The translations under genes and the position numbers were made by a program. The notes under the pieces were generated by a model, which was given only the letters and a program-made list of their open reading frames with translations, searched no databases and was not told the DNA's origin. A DNA stretch of 64,000 bases from Rhodopseudomonas sp. (lineage in GTDB: Bacteria; Pseudomonadota; Alphaproteobacteria; Rhizobiales; Xanthobacteraceae): NCBI RefSeq assembly GCF_013377015.1, contig NZ_JACABA010000006.1, forward strand, positions 1 to 64,000, read 5' to 3'. The first letter of the stretch is position 1, and every line of letters begins with the position of its first letter. Positions 36,984-46,057 of this stretch are shown here, piece after piece.

Positions 36984-39098
36984 ATGAAGACCTTCCTGAC
37001 CGTGAAACTGGTGTTGGTTCCATTCGCGCTGTTCTGGGCGTTGCTCGCCGCGCATCACCCCGATTGGGCAATCTGGTCGGGCCTGGCGCTGTCGCTGGCC
37101 GGCACCGCATGGCGCGTGGCGCGACGCGAGCTGTTCCTACTTGAGGCCGGCGGGCTGGCGCTGTTCGTGCTACTTGGCAATGCCGAGCTGGTCTCGCCCA
37201 AATCGACGGCGGCCAACGCGTTGTGGCTGTCCTTCACGGGGCTCGGCGCCATCAGCCTGCTCAGTGTCCTCATCGGCCGGCCCTGGACCGCCGACTACGC
37301 CCGCGCCGCCTATCCTGACAATGCTGGCACGCCACAGTTCTTCGTCATCAATGCCGCGATCACCTGGCTGTGGGGCGTGCTGTTCCTGGCCATCGCCGCC
37401 TGCCGCTATTTCAACGCTTCGCCCTGGATCGTAACCGCAATCGTGGTCGCGGGCGCGCTGATCTCGATCTTCGGCCCGAAACTGGCGATCGGTTTCGTGC
37501 TGAAGCGGCTGGCCGCCGCGCAGGAAACCTTCCGCTGGCCGGCGCCGTCGTTTGCGTCAAACGCCGGCACCGATTGCGATGTCGCGGTGATCGGCGCCGG
37601 CATCGGCGGCCTGACCGCGGCGGCGTTGCTGGCCGACTCGGGGCTCAAGGTCGTGGTGTTCGAACACCATGTCGTTGCCGGCGGCTATTGCCACACTTAC
37701 CTGCGCAAGGCGCATCACGACAACAAGCCGGTGCTATACCGATTCGACGCCGGCCCGCACGATTTCTCCGGAGTCTGGCCCGGCGGTCCGGTCGCCAGCG
37801 TATTGGAGCGGCTCGGCGTTGCCGACCGGCTGCAATGGCAGCGGGTCAATCACAGCTTCCGGACCGACGGCGGCGGCATCGATGTCCCATCGGACTGGCG
37901 CGACTATGTGCGGCTGCTCGGCGAAAGATTCCCCGGCAGCGCGAGCGGGATTGCGGCGCTGTTCGACAAGGTCCATGCGATTTTCGACGACATGTATTCC
38001 ACCGGCGCAGCTCGCGGAGGAATCCCCGGCATGCCGGCGAGCGTTGATCAACTGCTCGGCTTTCCGCGCCTGCATCCGCACGCCTTTGAGTGGATGAAAA
38101 GGCCGTTCGCGGAGCTGGTCGCGACCTATGTCAGCGACCCCGCGGTGGGCCGCTATCTCAACGCGCTGTCCGGCTATCTGAACGATGGAACCGAGCAACT
38201 GACCTGCGGGCAAATGGTGCCGATCTTCGGCTACTACTTCAAGGGCGGCTACTATCCGCTCGGCGGCTCCGGGCGCTTCGCCGACGTAATGGTCGATGCG
38301 ATCAAGGCGCGCGGCGGCGAGGTGCGACTGAAGACCTCGGTGCAGCGCATCCTGGTCGAGGACGGCCGCGCCGCGGGCGTCGTGCTCGGCGACGGGCGGA
38401 CCGTTCGTGCTCGCGCCGTGGTGTCGAATGCCGACATCAAGCGGACGTTGCTCGAACTGGTCGAGCCCAATGCGCTGCCAGCGGATTTCCGCAGTCGGCT
38501 TACCGCCGCCGAACCGGCAAATTCCGCCTTCAGCGTGCACCTCGGCGTCGACTTCGTGCCGGACATCAGGCCGGCAACCCATCTTCACGCGCCGATGAAG
38601 GTCGGCATCGCGATGATGTCGAAGCTCGACCCGTCGGCGGCGCCGGCCGGTCACGCCACCCTGACGCTGATTTCGCTGGTGCCATTCGCCGAAGCGCAAA
38701 ACTGGTTCCCGGAAAACGGCGGCGACGACTGGAAAGACTGGCGGCATTCCGACGATTACCAACAGCGCAAGACCGAATACGGCGACCGCATGATCGCCGC
38801 GGTCGAGACCATCATTCCGGGTCTGTCGCAGCACATCGTCTATCGCACCGATGCGAGTCCGGTGACTTACGCGCGTTATGATTGGGCCAGCGCCGGCTCG
38901 ATCTACGGGATTGCGCGCGAGGGCCGGCTCAAGGGCTCGAAGTCGCCGCTGCGCAATCTGGTGATCGCCGGCGGCGGCAATGCCGGCGCCGGGGTCGAGG
39001 CGGTGCTGATTTCGGGTGCCAACGCGGCCGAGGCGCTGGTGCCGGGGCTGCTTGCTGAAAAGCAACGCCCGCCGCGCGTGATATCCGCCGCGGCGTGA
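36984..39098 (+). CDS. Membrane-anchored phytoene-desaturase/RetSat-like FAD oxidoreductase (fusion)
   Basis: 704 residues. Residues 1 to about 190 contain five or six hydrophobic segments (for example LVLVPFALFWALLAA, GGLALFVLLGN, GAISLLSVLIG, ITWLWGVLFLAIAA, IVTAIVVAGALISIFG). From about 199 comes an FAD-binding Rossmann motif DVAVIGAGIGGLTAAALLADSGLKVVVFE with VVAGGYCHT (split: VIGAGIGG, VVFEHHVVAGG), typical of the CrtI/phytoene dehydrogenase-like superfamily that includes carotene isomerases and retinol saturase. The C-terminus has the FAD-closing segment NLVIAGGGNAGAGVEAVLISG. GGAGG precedes ATG 36984. The lipid or isoprenoid substrate is unknown. It is controlled by the divergent TetR gene. 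Confidence 0.85.
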   Translation: MKTFLTVKLVLVPFALFWALLAAHHPDWAIWSGLALSLAGTAWRVARRELFLLEAGGLALFVLLGNAELVSPKSTAANALWLSFTGLGAISLLSVLIGRPWTADYARAAYPDNAGTPQFFVINAAITWLWGVLFLAIAACRYFNASPWIVTAIVVAGALISIFGPKLAIGFVLKRLAAAQETFRWPAPSFASNAGTDCDVAVIGAGIGGLTAAALLADSGLKVVVFEHHVVAGGYCHTYLRKAHHDNKPVLYRFDAGPHDFSGVWPGGPVASVLERLGVADRLQWQRVNHSFRTDGGGIDVPSDWRDYVRLLGERFPGSASGIAALFDKVHAIFDDMYSTGAARGGIPGMPASVDQLLGFPRLHPHAFEWMKRPFAELVATYVSDPAVGRYLNALSGYLNDGTEQLTCGQMVPIFGYYFKGGYYPLGGSGRFADVMVDAIKARGGEVRLKTSVQRILVEDGRAAGVVLGDGRTVRARAVVSNADIKRTLLELVEPNALPADFRSRLTAAEPANSAFSVHLGVDFVPDIRPATHLHAPMKVGIAMMSKLDPSAAPAGHATLTLISLVPFAEAQNWFPENGGDDWKDWRHSDDYQQRKTEYGDRMIAAVETIIPGLSQHIVYRTDASPVTYARYDWASAGSIYGIAREGRLKGSKSPLRNLVIAGGGNAGAGVEAVLISGANAAEALVPGLLAEKQRPPRVISAAA

Positions 39099-39213
39099 GA
39101 CCGAACGTCAGGTGGGCGAAGGCACGCTTGCTCCGTGCCCACCTGATCAGTTGTCGCGCGGTGAACCAAGATGGGCTCGTTTCGCTCAGCCTACCCTGCG
39201 AACTGCCGCATCT

Positions 39214-40188
39214 TCACGGATGCAGGATCACCTTGCCCATCGCCTGGCGGCCGGCGAGCACTTTCAGCGCATCGGCGGTCTGCGCCAGCGGGAAGGTGCG
39301 GTCGACGTGGGATGAGATTTTGCCCTCGGCGGTCCACTGCACCAGTTTCTTCAGATTGGCGATGTTCTTCTGCGGGTTGAGCTTGGTCCAGGCGCCCCAG
39401 AACACGCCGCGGATGTCGCAGCCTTTCAGCAGCGCGAGGTTGAGCGGCATTTTGGGAATCTCGCCGGCGGCGAAACCGATCACCAGGAAGCGGCCTTCCC
39501 AGGCGATCGCCCGCAATGCGGCCTCGGCGTAGCTGCCGCCGACCGGATCGAAGATGATGTCGGCGCCCTTGCCGCCGGTCAGCCGCTTCAAACCGTCCTT
39601 GAGGTCTTCCTTGGCGTAGTTCAGCGTCAGTTCGGCGCCGTGCTGTTTGGCGAATTCCAGCTTCTCGTCGGACGATGCGCAGGCAATGACTTTCAGCCCC
39701 ATCAGTCTACCGAGTTCGCAGGCGGCCAGCCCGGTGCCGCCGGCGGCGCCCAGCACCGCGAGCGTCTCGCCCGGCTTCGGGCTGGCGCGGTCCTCCAGCG
39801 CATGCAGCGCGGTGCCGTAGATGATGATGATGCCGGCGGCGCGGTCGAAATCCAGATTGTCGGGAATCTTGACGATCGATGCGGCGGGCAGCGCGATCTT
39901 TTCGCGCGCGCCGTTATGGCCGCAGGACGCCACCACGCGGTCGCCGACTTTCAGTTCGGTGACGCCGGCGCCGATGCTTTCGATCACGCCGGCGACTTCG
40001 GCGGCCGGAGAGAACGGGAATGGCGGCTTGATCTGGTACTTGCCCTGGATCATCAGCAGGTCAAAGAAGTTCAGCGCCGCGGCCTTGATCGCAATCACCG
40101 CTTCGCCGGGACCGGCGACCGGATCGGGCAGGTCCGCAAGCACGAGATCGTCGGGGCCGCAATATTGCTGGCAGAGAATGGCTTTCAT
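39214..40188 (-). CDS. NADPH:quinone oxidoreductase family protein (MDR superfamily)
   Basis: 324 residues of the zinc-free medium-chain dehydrogenase/reductase type. The start MKAILCQQYCGPDDLVLADLP is followed by the GroES-like domain, and a Rossmann domain has LAVLGAAGGTGLAACELGRLMG and SSDEKLEFAKQHGA; the segment DIIFDPVGGSYAEAALR is family-typical. No zinc ligands are seen. It likely reduces quinones or enones with NADPH. ATG 40188 has an AGGTGA ribosome site 6 nt upstream; a GTG three codons earlier is less likely. Convergent with the oxidoreductase fusion. Confidence 0.92.
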   Translation of the reverse strand: MKAILCQQYCGPDDLVLADLPDPVAGPGEAVIAIKAAALNFFDLLMIQGKYQIKPPFPFSPAAEVAGVIESIGAGVTELKVGDRVVASCGHNGAREKIALPAASIVKIPDNLDFDRAAGIIIIYGTALHALEDRASPKPGETLAVLGAAGGTGLAACELGRLMGLKVIACASSDEKLEFAKQHGAELTLNYAKEDLKDGLKRLTGGKGADIIFDPVGGSYAEAALRAIAWEGRFLVIGFAAGEIPKMPLNLALLKGCDIRGVFWGAWTKLNPQKNIANLKKLVQWTAEGKISSHVDRTFPLAQTADALKVLAGRQAMGKVILHP

Positions 40189-40396
40189 TGGCTTCACCTG
40201 ACCTTCGGCTCGAGACAGTTGCCTGCTTCTTGCCGGATTTGCCGGCAGGCTACAATCTGATTCGACGGAGCGGCTCGATGATGACGCGACCGGCCGGTCG
40301 GCTTTCCAAATCAGGCTTTCCCGGCTATTGCAGATCAGCGCGACCGCGGATGTGGGGCCATCTTGCAGTCACATTGATGAGAGACGAGACGTACTC

Positions 40397-40987
40397 ATGA
40401 TCGTGCGGCGAATATTGAGTATTGTTACAGTCGGTACGTTGGTGTGCGGCGTCGCGCCGGCGCAAGCCGAGTCGTCGAAGCGCAAGCCCGCCAAACCAGC
40501 GGCGGCGGCGCCTGTCGCGAGCACAGCGGGCGGCGGCGCGGAGCCGACCTTGATCGGTCAGTTCGGCACCTGGGGCGCCTATACGGCGACACCGAACGGC
40601 AAGAAGGTGTGTTTCGCGCTCGCCAAGCCGTCATCGTCGAAAACCAACCCGCCGAATCGCCCGCGCGACCCCGCTTATGCGTTCGTCTCGACACGGCCGG
40701 CCGAAAAAGTATTCAACGAAGTTTCGGTGATGATCGGCTACGCGCTCAAGCCGGGTTCCGAATCCACCTTGGAAGTCGGCGGCGGCAGCTATGCGATGTA
40801 CACTCAGGGCGACGGCATCTGGATCAAGAACGCCGCCGAGGAGGAGCGACTGGTCGAAGCCATGCGCAAGGCGGCGGACGTCACCGTCACCGGCGTCTCC
40901 GCCAAAGGCACCACCACCACCGACACGTTCTCGCTGAAGGGCCTGTCCCAGGCGCTGGACCGGCTGGCGCAGGATTGCCGGCGCTAA
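40397..40987 (+). CDS. Exported invasion-associated locus B (IalB)-like protein
   Basis: 196 residues. Signal peptide: IVRRILSIVTVGTLVCGVAPAQAES, with an AQA cleavage site near 25. A Lys/Pro/Ala-rich linker follows, then the IalB-like domain (LIGQFGTWGAYTATPNGKKVCFALAKP, then AYAFVSTRPAEKVFNEVSVMIGY) split here for length. The pair W..C fits the family. IalB of Bartonella assists host-cell entry, but such proteins are common in free-living alphaproteobacteria where the role is unknown. ATG 40397 is taken since it opens the signal peptide. The upstream gap to the quinone oxidoreductase is the divergent promoter region. Confidence 0.82.
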   Translation: MIVRRILSIVTVGTLVCGVAPAQAESSKRKPAKPAAAAPVASTAGGGAEPTLIGQFGTWGAYTATPNGKKVCFALAKPSSSKTNPPNRPRDPAYAFVSTRPAEKVFNEVSVMIGYALKPGSESTLEVGGGSYAMYTQGDGIWIKNAAEEERLVEAMRKAADVTVTGVSAKGTTTTDTFSLKGLSQALDRLAQDCRR

Positions 40988-41034
40988 GCCGGTCGCAATT
41001 CCCCGCCTTGGTTGCTATATAGGGCATCACTCTC

Positions 41035-41072
41035 GTCGTCATGGCCGGGCCCGTCCCGGCCATCCACGTTCT
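41035..41072. repeat. Short palindromic repeat, family B (single hairpin)
   Basis: GTCATGGCCGGGCCCGTCCC followed by GGCCATCCACG forms one hairpin of the same family as the elements at 47184-47300 and 50549-50640. It lies between the IalB-like gene and rlmN. Confidence 0.7.
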
Positions 41073-41139
41073 AGCTGGCGGCGGGGCCAAATGGCCGGAA
41101 ATGCCGGCGCAATGCAGTTCCCCTGATCCTGGACCGTGA

Positions 41140-42339
41140 ATGACGATGCTCTCGGAAAGCGCCACGCTCGAAAAGACCGCGCTGGAAACCTATGTGGCGC
41201 CGGCCAAGCCGTCGCTGATCGGATTGTCGCGCCTGGAACTGGCCGAGCAGCTCGGCCGCATCGGGGTGCAGCCCGCCCAGCGCAAGATGCGGGCGCAGCA
41301 GCTATGGCACTGGATCTATGTCCGCGGCGCCCAGGCGTTTGACGAGATGACCAGCATCTCCAAGGAGATGCGCGGCGAGCTCGCGCAGCATTTCACGGTG
41401 GCGCGGCCCGAAGTGGTGGCCGAACAGATCTCCAATGACGGCACCCGCAAATGGCTGCTGCGGCTGCCCAGCGGGGACTCGGTTGAAAAAGCCCACGAAG
41501 TCGAATGCGTCTATATCCCGGAAACCGATCGCGGCACGCTGTGCGTCTCCAGCCAGGTCGGCTGCACGCTGAATTGCTCGTTCTGCCACACCGGCACCCA
41601 GCGGCTGGTGCGCAACCTCACCGCCGGCGAGATCGTCGGCCAGGTGATGGTGGCGCGGGATCGCCTCAACGATTGGGCCGACCGCGAGACCCCGAATGGC
41701 AACCGCCTCGTCACCAATGTGGTGATGATGGGGATGGGCGAGCCGCTGTACAATTTCGAGGCGGTGCGCGACGCACTGCTGATCGTTTCCGACAATGAAG
41801 GCATCGGCATCTCGCGCCGCCGCGTCACGCTGTCGACCTCCGGGGTGGTGCCGAACATCATCCGCACCGGTGACGAAATCGGCGTGATGCTGGCGATCTC
41901 GCTGCACGCGGTGCGCGACGAATTGCGCGACGAACTGGTGCCGCTGAACAAGAAATATCCGCTGGCGGAATTGCTGCAGGCCTGCCGCGACTATCCCGGC
42001 GCCTCGAACGCGCGGCGCATCACCTTCGAATATGTGATGCTGAAGGGCGTCAACGATTCGCTCGACGACGCCAAGCTGCTGGTGAAGATGCTGAAAGGCA
42101 TCCCGGCCAAGATCAACCTGATCCCGTTCAATCCGTGGCCGGGCACCAAATACGAATGTTCGGACTGGGCCCAGATCGAGAAATTCTCGGAATACATCTT
42201 CAACGCCGGCTACTCCTCGCCGGTACGCACCCCGCGCGGCCGCGACATCCTGGCCGCCTGCGGCCAGCTGAAATCCGAGACCGAGAAACTGTCGGTGCGC
42301 GAACGCGACGCGCTGCGCGCGATGGCGATGACGGATTGA
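41140..42339 (+). CDS. rlmN: Dual-specificity 23S rRNA / tRNA (adenine-C2) methyltransferase RlmN
   Basis: A radical SAM enzyme that methylates C2 of A2503 in 23S rRNA and A37 of some tRNAs, improving decoding fidelity. 399 residues. The 4Fe-4S motif CTLNCSFC lies near residue 143, preceded by the typical N-terminal helical domain ([18 protein letters not shown]) and [21 protein letters not shown]. The C-terminal Cys that forms the protein-substrate thioether is in [18 protein letters not shown]. The first ATG (41140) is used; ATG 41146 is equally possible as no strong ribosome site is seen. Single gene. Confidence 0.97.
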   Translation: MTMLSESATLEKTALETYVAPAKPSLIGLSRLELAEQLGRIGVQPAQRKMRAQQLWHWIYVRGAQAFDEMTSISKEMRGELAQHFTVARPEVVAEQISNDGTRKWLLRLPSGDSVEKAHEVECVYIPETDRGTLCVSSQVGCTLNCSFCHTGTQRLVRNLTAGEIVGQVMVARDRLNDWADRETPNGNRLVTNVVMMGMGEPLYNFEAVRDALLIVSDNEGIGISRRRVTLSTSGVVPNIIRTGDEIGVMLAISLHAVRDELRDELVPLNKKYPLAELLQACRDYPGASNARRITFEYVMLKGVNDSLDDAKLLVKMLKGIPAKINLIPFNPWPGTKYECSDWAQIEKFSEYIFNAGYSSPVRTPRGRDILAACGQLKSETEKLSVRERDALRAMAMTD

Positions 42340-42362
42340 TGCGCGCGCCGCGCAATCCAGCC

Positions 42363-42478
42363 CTCATGGTGAGGAGCGCGCCCTGGGCGCGCGTCTCGAA
42401 CCATGAGCTGAACATCCTCATCCTTCGAGACGCCCGACTTCGCCCTGAGGGCTGCGCCGGGCTCCTCAGGATGAGGGG
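42363..42478. repeat. Composite palindromic intergenic repeat (family C)
   Basis: Two linked hairpins: CTCATGGTGAGGAGCGC..GCGTCTCGAACCATGAG, and CATCCTCATCCTTCGAGACG..GGGCTCCTCAGGATGAGG. The left half contains GCGCGCCCTGGGCGCGC. No copy was seen elsewhere in the window, but the fold is typical of dispersed elements of this group. Confidence 0.7.
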
Positions 42479-42529
42479 CTTTGCGTGTTGTGAGCCGTCA
42501 GCAATTGCCACTTCGCAATTGGATCGCCC

Positions 42530-43000
42530 ATGTCCCTGATCGGCCGGCTGTTCGTGATCGCGTTCGGATTCATCATCGCCTCGATGGCGGCCGGGATCGT
42601 TGTGGTCGGCGCGGTGCTGTATCCGGAGTTCAGCGAGATCAGCGCCGGACCGGTCGATCAGGATGCGCTCAATATCCTGCTTGGCTTCGGCTTCATTTTC
42701 GTCAGCGGCTTCGCGTTGTTGCCGGCGCTGATCGTCGTGGTGGTCACCGAGGCGTTCTACATCCGCAGCGCATTGGCCTATGCGCTCGGAGGCGCCGCGG
42801 TCGGGCTCGCCTGCTATCTGGGGCTGATCCCGTTCGATCCGGCGACGATGCGGTTCGACGGCATCATTCGCCGTCACCTCGAAATCATGACCGGGGCCGG
42901 AATTCTCGGCGGGGTGATCTACTGGATGATCGCCGGGCGCAACGCCGGCGCCTGGCGCGAGCCGCCTCCGGTTCCGACCCGGATGCCGCCGTCGCCTTGA
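42530..43000 (+). CDS. Integral membrane protein with four helices, unknown function
   Basis: 156 residues. Helices at about 5-28, 48-72, 80-100 and 122-135 are hydrophobic. The short cytosolic tail is Pro-rich (WREPPPVPTRMPPSP). No domain is recognised. The start ATG at 42530 has no strong ribosome site. It converges with pheT, 11 bp between the stops. Not obviously part of an operon. Confidence 0.75.
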   Translation: MSLIGRLFVIAFGFIIASMAAGIVVVGAVLYPEFSEISAGPVDQDALNILLGFGFIFVSGFALLPALIVVVVTEAFYIRSALAYALGGAAVGLACYLGLIPFDPATMRFDGIIRRHLEIMTGAGILGGVIYWMIAGRNAGAWREPPPVPTRMPPSP

Positions 43001-43011
43001 GCGCCAAGCCA

Positions 43012-45420
43012 TCACCCGCGCAGCGCGCCGCCGGTCTTCTTCGTCACCTCGGCGACGATCTTGGCGCCGACCGCATCAATCTCCTGATCGGTCAGCGTCT
43101 TTTCGCGCGGCTGGATCGTCACCGCGATGGCGACCGATTTCTTGCCGTCGTCGATGCCCTTGCCCTCATAGACGTCGAACACGCTGACCGCGGTGATCAG
43201 CTTCTTGTCGACGCCCTGCGCGGCGCGGACGATGTCGCAGGCGCGGACGCCGCGATCGACGATGAAGGCGAAGTCGCGCGACACCGGCTGGAATGCCGAC
43301 AGCTCCAGCACTGGCTTGGCGCGGGTCGGCTTCTGCTTGGCGTCGGGAATCTTGTCGAGGATCATCTCAAAGGCGATCAGCGGGCCGTCGGCGCCGAGCG
43401 CTTCCAGCGTGCGCGGATGCAACTCGCCGAAATAGCCGAGGATATTCTGCGGCCCGATCTGGATGGTGCCGGAGCGGCCCGGATGCAGCCAGCTGGCGCC
43501 GCCCGGCGTCACCTGCAGCGCCTGCATCGGCGCGCCGGCGGCGGCCAGCACGGCGAACGCATCGGCCTTGGCGTCGAGCGCGTCGGCGATGGCCGAGCCG
43601 GACCAGTGCCGGCCGAGTCCGTTCGACGACGCGAAGCCGCGGCGGATGCCGCTGGCGGCGACGAACTGGTCCTGCGGCCGGTCGCCCTTGAAGATCTGGC
43701 CGACCTCGAACAGCGCCAGATCGGAGACGCCACGATCAGCGTTGGCCTGCGCGGCGGCTATCAGGCTCGGCAACAGGCTCGGGCGCATGTCGGAGAGGTC
43801 GGCAGCGATCGGATTGGCCAGCGCCAGCTCGGGTGCGCCGCCGCCGAACGCTTCGGCGTGGGGCTTGGAGATGAACGACCAGGTCACCGCCTCGACCAGC
43901 CCGCGCGCGGCGAGCGCGCGCTTGGCGCGGCGGGTGCGCAACTGGATCTGGGTCAGCACCGGCTTGCGCGGCGCATCGCCACGCTCGAATGGCGTCATCG
44001 GCACCTTGTCGACGCCGAAAATGCGAACGATTTCCTCGACGATGTCGGCCTTGCCATGGACGTCGCTGCGCCATGACGGGATAGCGACCTTCATCACCGG
44101 GCCATTGCCGGCGAGAGTGAAGCCGAGCCGGGTCAGGATCATCCGCATCTCGACCAGCGGCACGTCGATGCCGGCGAGGCGCTTGACCTCGGCGAGCGGG
44201 AAATCGATCACCCGATCGTCGCCGAACGCATTGCCGACCTTGACGACCTCCGACGGCGTGCCGCCGCACATTTCGAGCACCAGTCGGGTCGCCATTTCGA
44301 GTCCCGGCACCATGAAGGCGGGATCGACGCCGCGCTCGAAGCGATAGCGCGCGTCCGAATTGATCCCGAGCCTGCGGCCGGTCTGCGCGATGTTGATCTC
44401 GTTCCACAGCGCCGATTCGATCAGCACGTCGGTGGTCTGTTCCGAACAGCCGGAGGCTTCGCCGCCCATGATGCCGGCCAGCGACTCGACGCCGTGGTCG
44501 TCGGCGATGACGCAGACCTTGCCGTCGAGCGTGTAGGTGCGGCCGTCGAGCGCCAGCAGCGTCTCGCCGTCATGGGCGCGGCGCACTGTGAGGTTGCCCT
44601 TCACCTTGGCGGCGTCGAACACATGAAGCGGCCGGCCGCGGTCGAAGGTCATGAAATTGGTGATGTCGACCAGCGCATTGATCGGCCGCAGCCCGATCGA
44701 GACCAGGCGCTTTTGCAGCCATTCCGGCGACGGGCCGTTTTTCACGCCGCGTACCAGCCGCAGCGCGAAGCCCGGACACAGCGTCTGGTCCTCGACCATC
44801 ACCATCACCGGGCAGGGGAATTCGCCCTTGATCGGCTTGATCGCCGGGTCCTTCAACTTGCCGATGTCGGCGGCGGCGAGATCGCGGGCGATGCCGTGCA
44901 CGCCGGTGCAATCCTGCCGGTTTGGCGTCAGGTTGATTTCCAGCACCGGATCGCCGAGCCCGGCCCATTCGGCATAGCCGGCGCCGATCGGCGCGCCGAC
45001 CGGCAGTTCCATGATGCCGTCATGGTCCTCGGAGATTCCCAGTTCGGCGGCCGAGCACAACATGCCGCGGCTCTCGACGCCGCGAATGCTGCCGATGCTG
45101 AGCGTGATGTTCTTCGCCGGAATATAGGTGCCGGGCGGCGAGAACACGCTGACGAGGCCGGCGCGCGCATTCGGCGCCCCGCACACCACCTGCACCGGCT
45201 CGGCGCCATGGCCGGTATCGACCATGCAGACCCGCAGCCGATCCGCATTGGGATGCTGCTCGGCCGAGATCACCCGCGCGATGGTGAACGGCTTCAGCGC
45301 CTTCGCCTTGTCCTCGATATGCTCGACCTCGAGCCCGATCATGGTCAGCCGCTCGGCCAGCGCTTCCAACGGCGCGTCGGTGTCGAGATGATCTTTCAGC
45401 CAGGAGAGCGAGAATTTCAT
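43012..45420 (-). CDS. pheT: Phenylalanine-tRNA ligase beta subunit
   Basis: 802 residues. The beta chain of the (alpha-beta)2 enzyme charges tRNA-Phe and edits Tyr. Order of domains: N-terminal tRNA-binding OB fold (about 40-150), B3/B4 editing domain (about 210-390), B5 DNA/RNA-binding domain, a catalytic-like core, and the C-terminal ferredoxin-fold anticodon-binding domain (about 705-800, [18 protein letters not shown]). The start codon at 45418-45420 overlaps the DUF559 stop (ATGA), so translation may be coupled to it. pheS lies 640 bp upstream with the DUF559 cassette in between, an insertion into what should be a tight pheS-pheT pair. Confidence 0.97.
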   Translation of the reverse strand: MKFSLSWLKDHLDTDAPLEALAERLTMIGLEVEHIEDKAKALKPFTIARVISAEQHPNADRLRVCMVDTGHGAEPVQVVCGAPNARAGLVSVFSPPGTYIPAKNITLSIGSIRGVESRGMLCSAAELGISEDHDGIMELPVGAPIGAGYAEWAGLGDPVLEINLTPNRQDCTGVHGIARDLAAADIGKLKDPAIKPIKGEFPCPVMVMVEDQTLCPGFALRLVRGVKNGPSPEWLQKRLVSIGLRPINALVDITNFMTFDRGRPLHVFDAAKVKGNLTVRRAHDGETLLALDGRTYTLDGKVCVIADDHGVESLAGIMGGEASGCSEQTTDVLIESALWNEINIAQTGRRLGINSDARYRFERGVDPAFMVPGLEMATRLVLEMCGGTPSEVVKVGNAFGDDRVIDFPLAEVKRLAGIDVPLVEMRMILTRLGFTLAGNGPVMKVAIPSWRSDVHGKADIVEEIVRIFGVDKVPMTPFERGDAPRKPVLTQIQLRTRRAKRALAARGLVEAVTWSFISKPHAEAFGGGAPELALANPIAADLSDMRPSLLPSLIAAAQANADRGVSDLALFEVGQIFKGDRPQDQFVAASGIRRGFASSNGLGRHWSGSAIADALDAKADAFAVLAAAGAPMQALQVTPGGASWLHPGRSGTIQIGPQNILGYFGELHPRTLEALGADGPLIAFEMILDKIPDAKQKPTRAKPVLELSAFQPVSRDFAFIVDRGVRACDIVRAAQGVDKKLITAVSVFDVYEGKGIDDGKKSVAIAVTIQPREKTLTDQEIDAVGAKIVAEVTKKTGGALRG

Positions 45421-45875
45421 GACAGGTTACTTCCGTCTGAACGCGCACTGCGTTTCAGTCCACGGTTCCCTCCCCCCTTGTGGGGGAGGGTTAGGGAGGG
45501 GGGTAAGCCGCGCATGCGTGCGCCGGCTGTTTGCCGAATGACCTCCACCACGCCTTCCAGATTCGACATCACCTGATCGTTAGTGAAGCGCAGGACTGCA
45601 AAGCCCTCGTTCGCAAAGAATGCGTCGCGAGCGACGTCGGCCTGCATCTGAGATTGGAAGTTATGGGATTCGCCGTCCAACTCGACGATAAGCTTCGCTG
45701 CAAGGCAGACGAAATCAGCGATGTAATTATTGAACGGCATTTGACGGCGAAAGCCCAATCCATCGATGCGATGGGCTTTGAGATAACGCCAGAGCAGGGT
45801 CTCGGCTGGTGTCATTGCCTGCCGTAGCTGTTTGGCTCTGTCGCGTTGACGTTGGCTGACTTTGGCGTGGGGCAT
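45417..45875 (-). CDS. DUF559 endonuclease-like protein inserted between pheS and pheT
   Basis: 152 residues. The DUF559 core (PD-(D/E)xK-related, as in very-short-patch repair endonucleases) is seen from about residue 8: [53 protein letters not shown], with Asp and E-x-D as likely metal ligands, then [12 protein letters not shown]. The C-terminal 30 or so residues ([12 protein letters not shown] and on) are encoded by repeat copy R1 (45466-45504) and probably do not belong to the domain. ATG 45875 is the domain start; the frame continues upstream through R2. The stop overlaps the pheT start by 4 bp. Role unknown. Confidence 0.85.
   Translation of the reverse strand: MPHAKVSQRQRDRAKQLRQAMTPAETLLWRYLKAHRIDGLGFRRQMPFNNYIADFVCLAAKLIVELDGESHNFQSQMQADVARDAFFANEGFAVLRFTNDQVMSNLEGVVEVIRQTAGARMRGLPPSLTLPHKGGGNRGLKRSARSDGSNLS
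45466..45504. repeat. 39-bp palindromic repeat R1 at the 3' end of the DUF559 gene
   Basis: The core CCCTCCCCCCTTGTGGGGGA forms a hairpin (CCCTCCCCC/GGGGGAGGG). It is an inverted copy of R2 (45884-45922) with 38 of 39 positions identical. Confidence 0.9.
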
Positions 45876-45883
45876 CTGCAGCC

Positions 45884-45922
45884 ACCCCCCTCCCTGACCC
45901 TCCCCCACAAGGGGGGAGGGAA
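45884..45922. repeat. 39-bp palindromic repeat R2 at the 5' end of the DUF559 gene
   Basis: Reverse complement of R1, one mismatch (G against A). R1 and R2 enclose the DUF559 coding region as a 457-bp unit, 45466-45922. Confidence 0.9.
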
Positions 45923-45985
45923 CAGAATCCCGCTCGATTTGGCCAATGTGACCATCAATTGCCAAAAAATGGAATTGCTTTGCGA

Positions 45986-46022
45986 CTCCCTCTCCCCTTG
46001 TGGGGGAGGGTTGGGGAGGGGC
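45986..46022. repeat. Third copy (R3) of the same palindrome, beside pheS
   Basis: Same orientation as R1 with a few substitutions (CTCCCTCTCCCCTTGTGGGG..). It lies 36 bp from the pheS stop and 63 bp from R2. Confidence 0.85.
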
Positions 46023-46057
46023 GGAGCAGCGAACCGAAGCGAACAAGCTTGGCGCCG

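Noticed and set aside
45466-46022. A CRISPR-like set of three similar repeats
   Set aside because: The copies are GC palindromes in mixed orientation with unequal spacing and a gene between two of them; no spacer array or cas gene.
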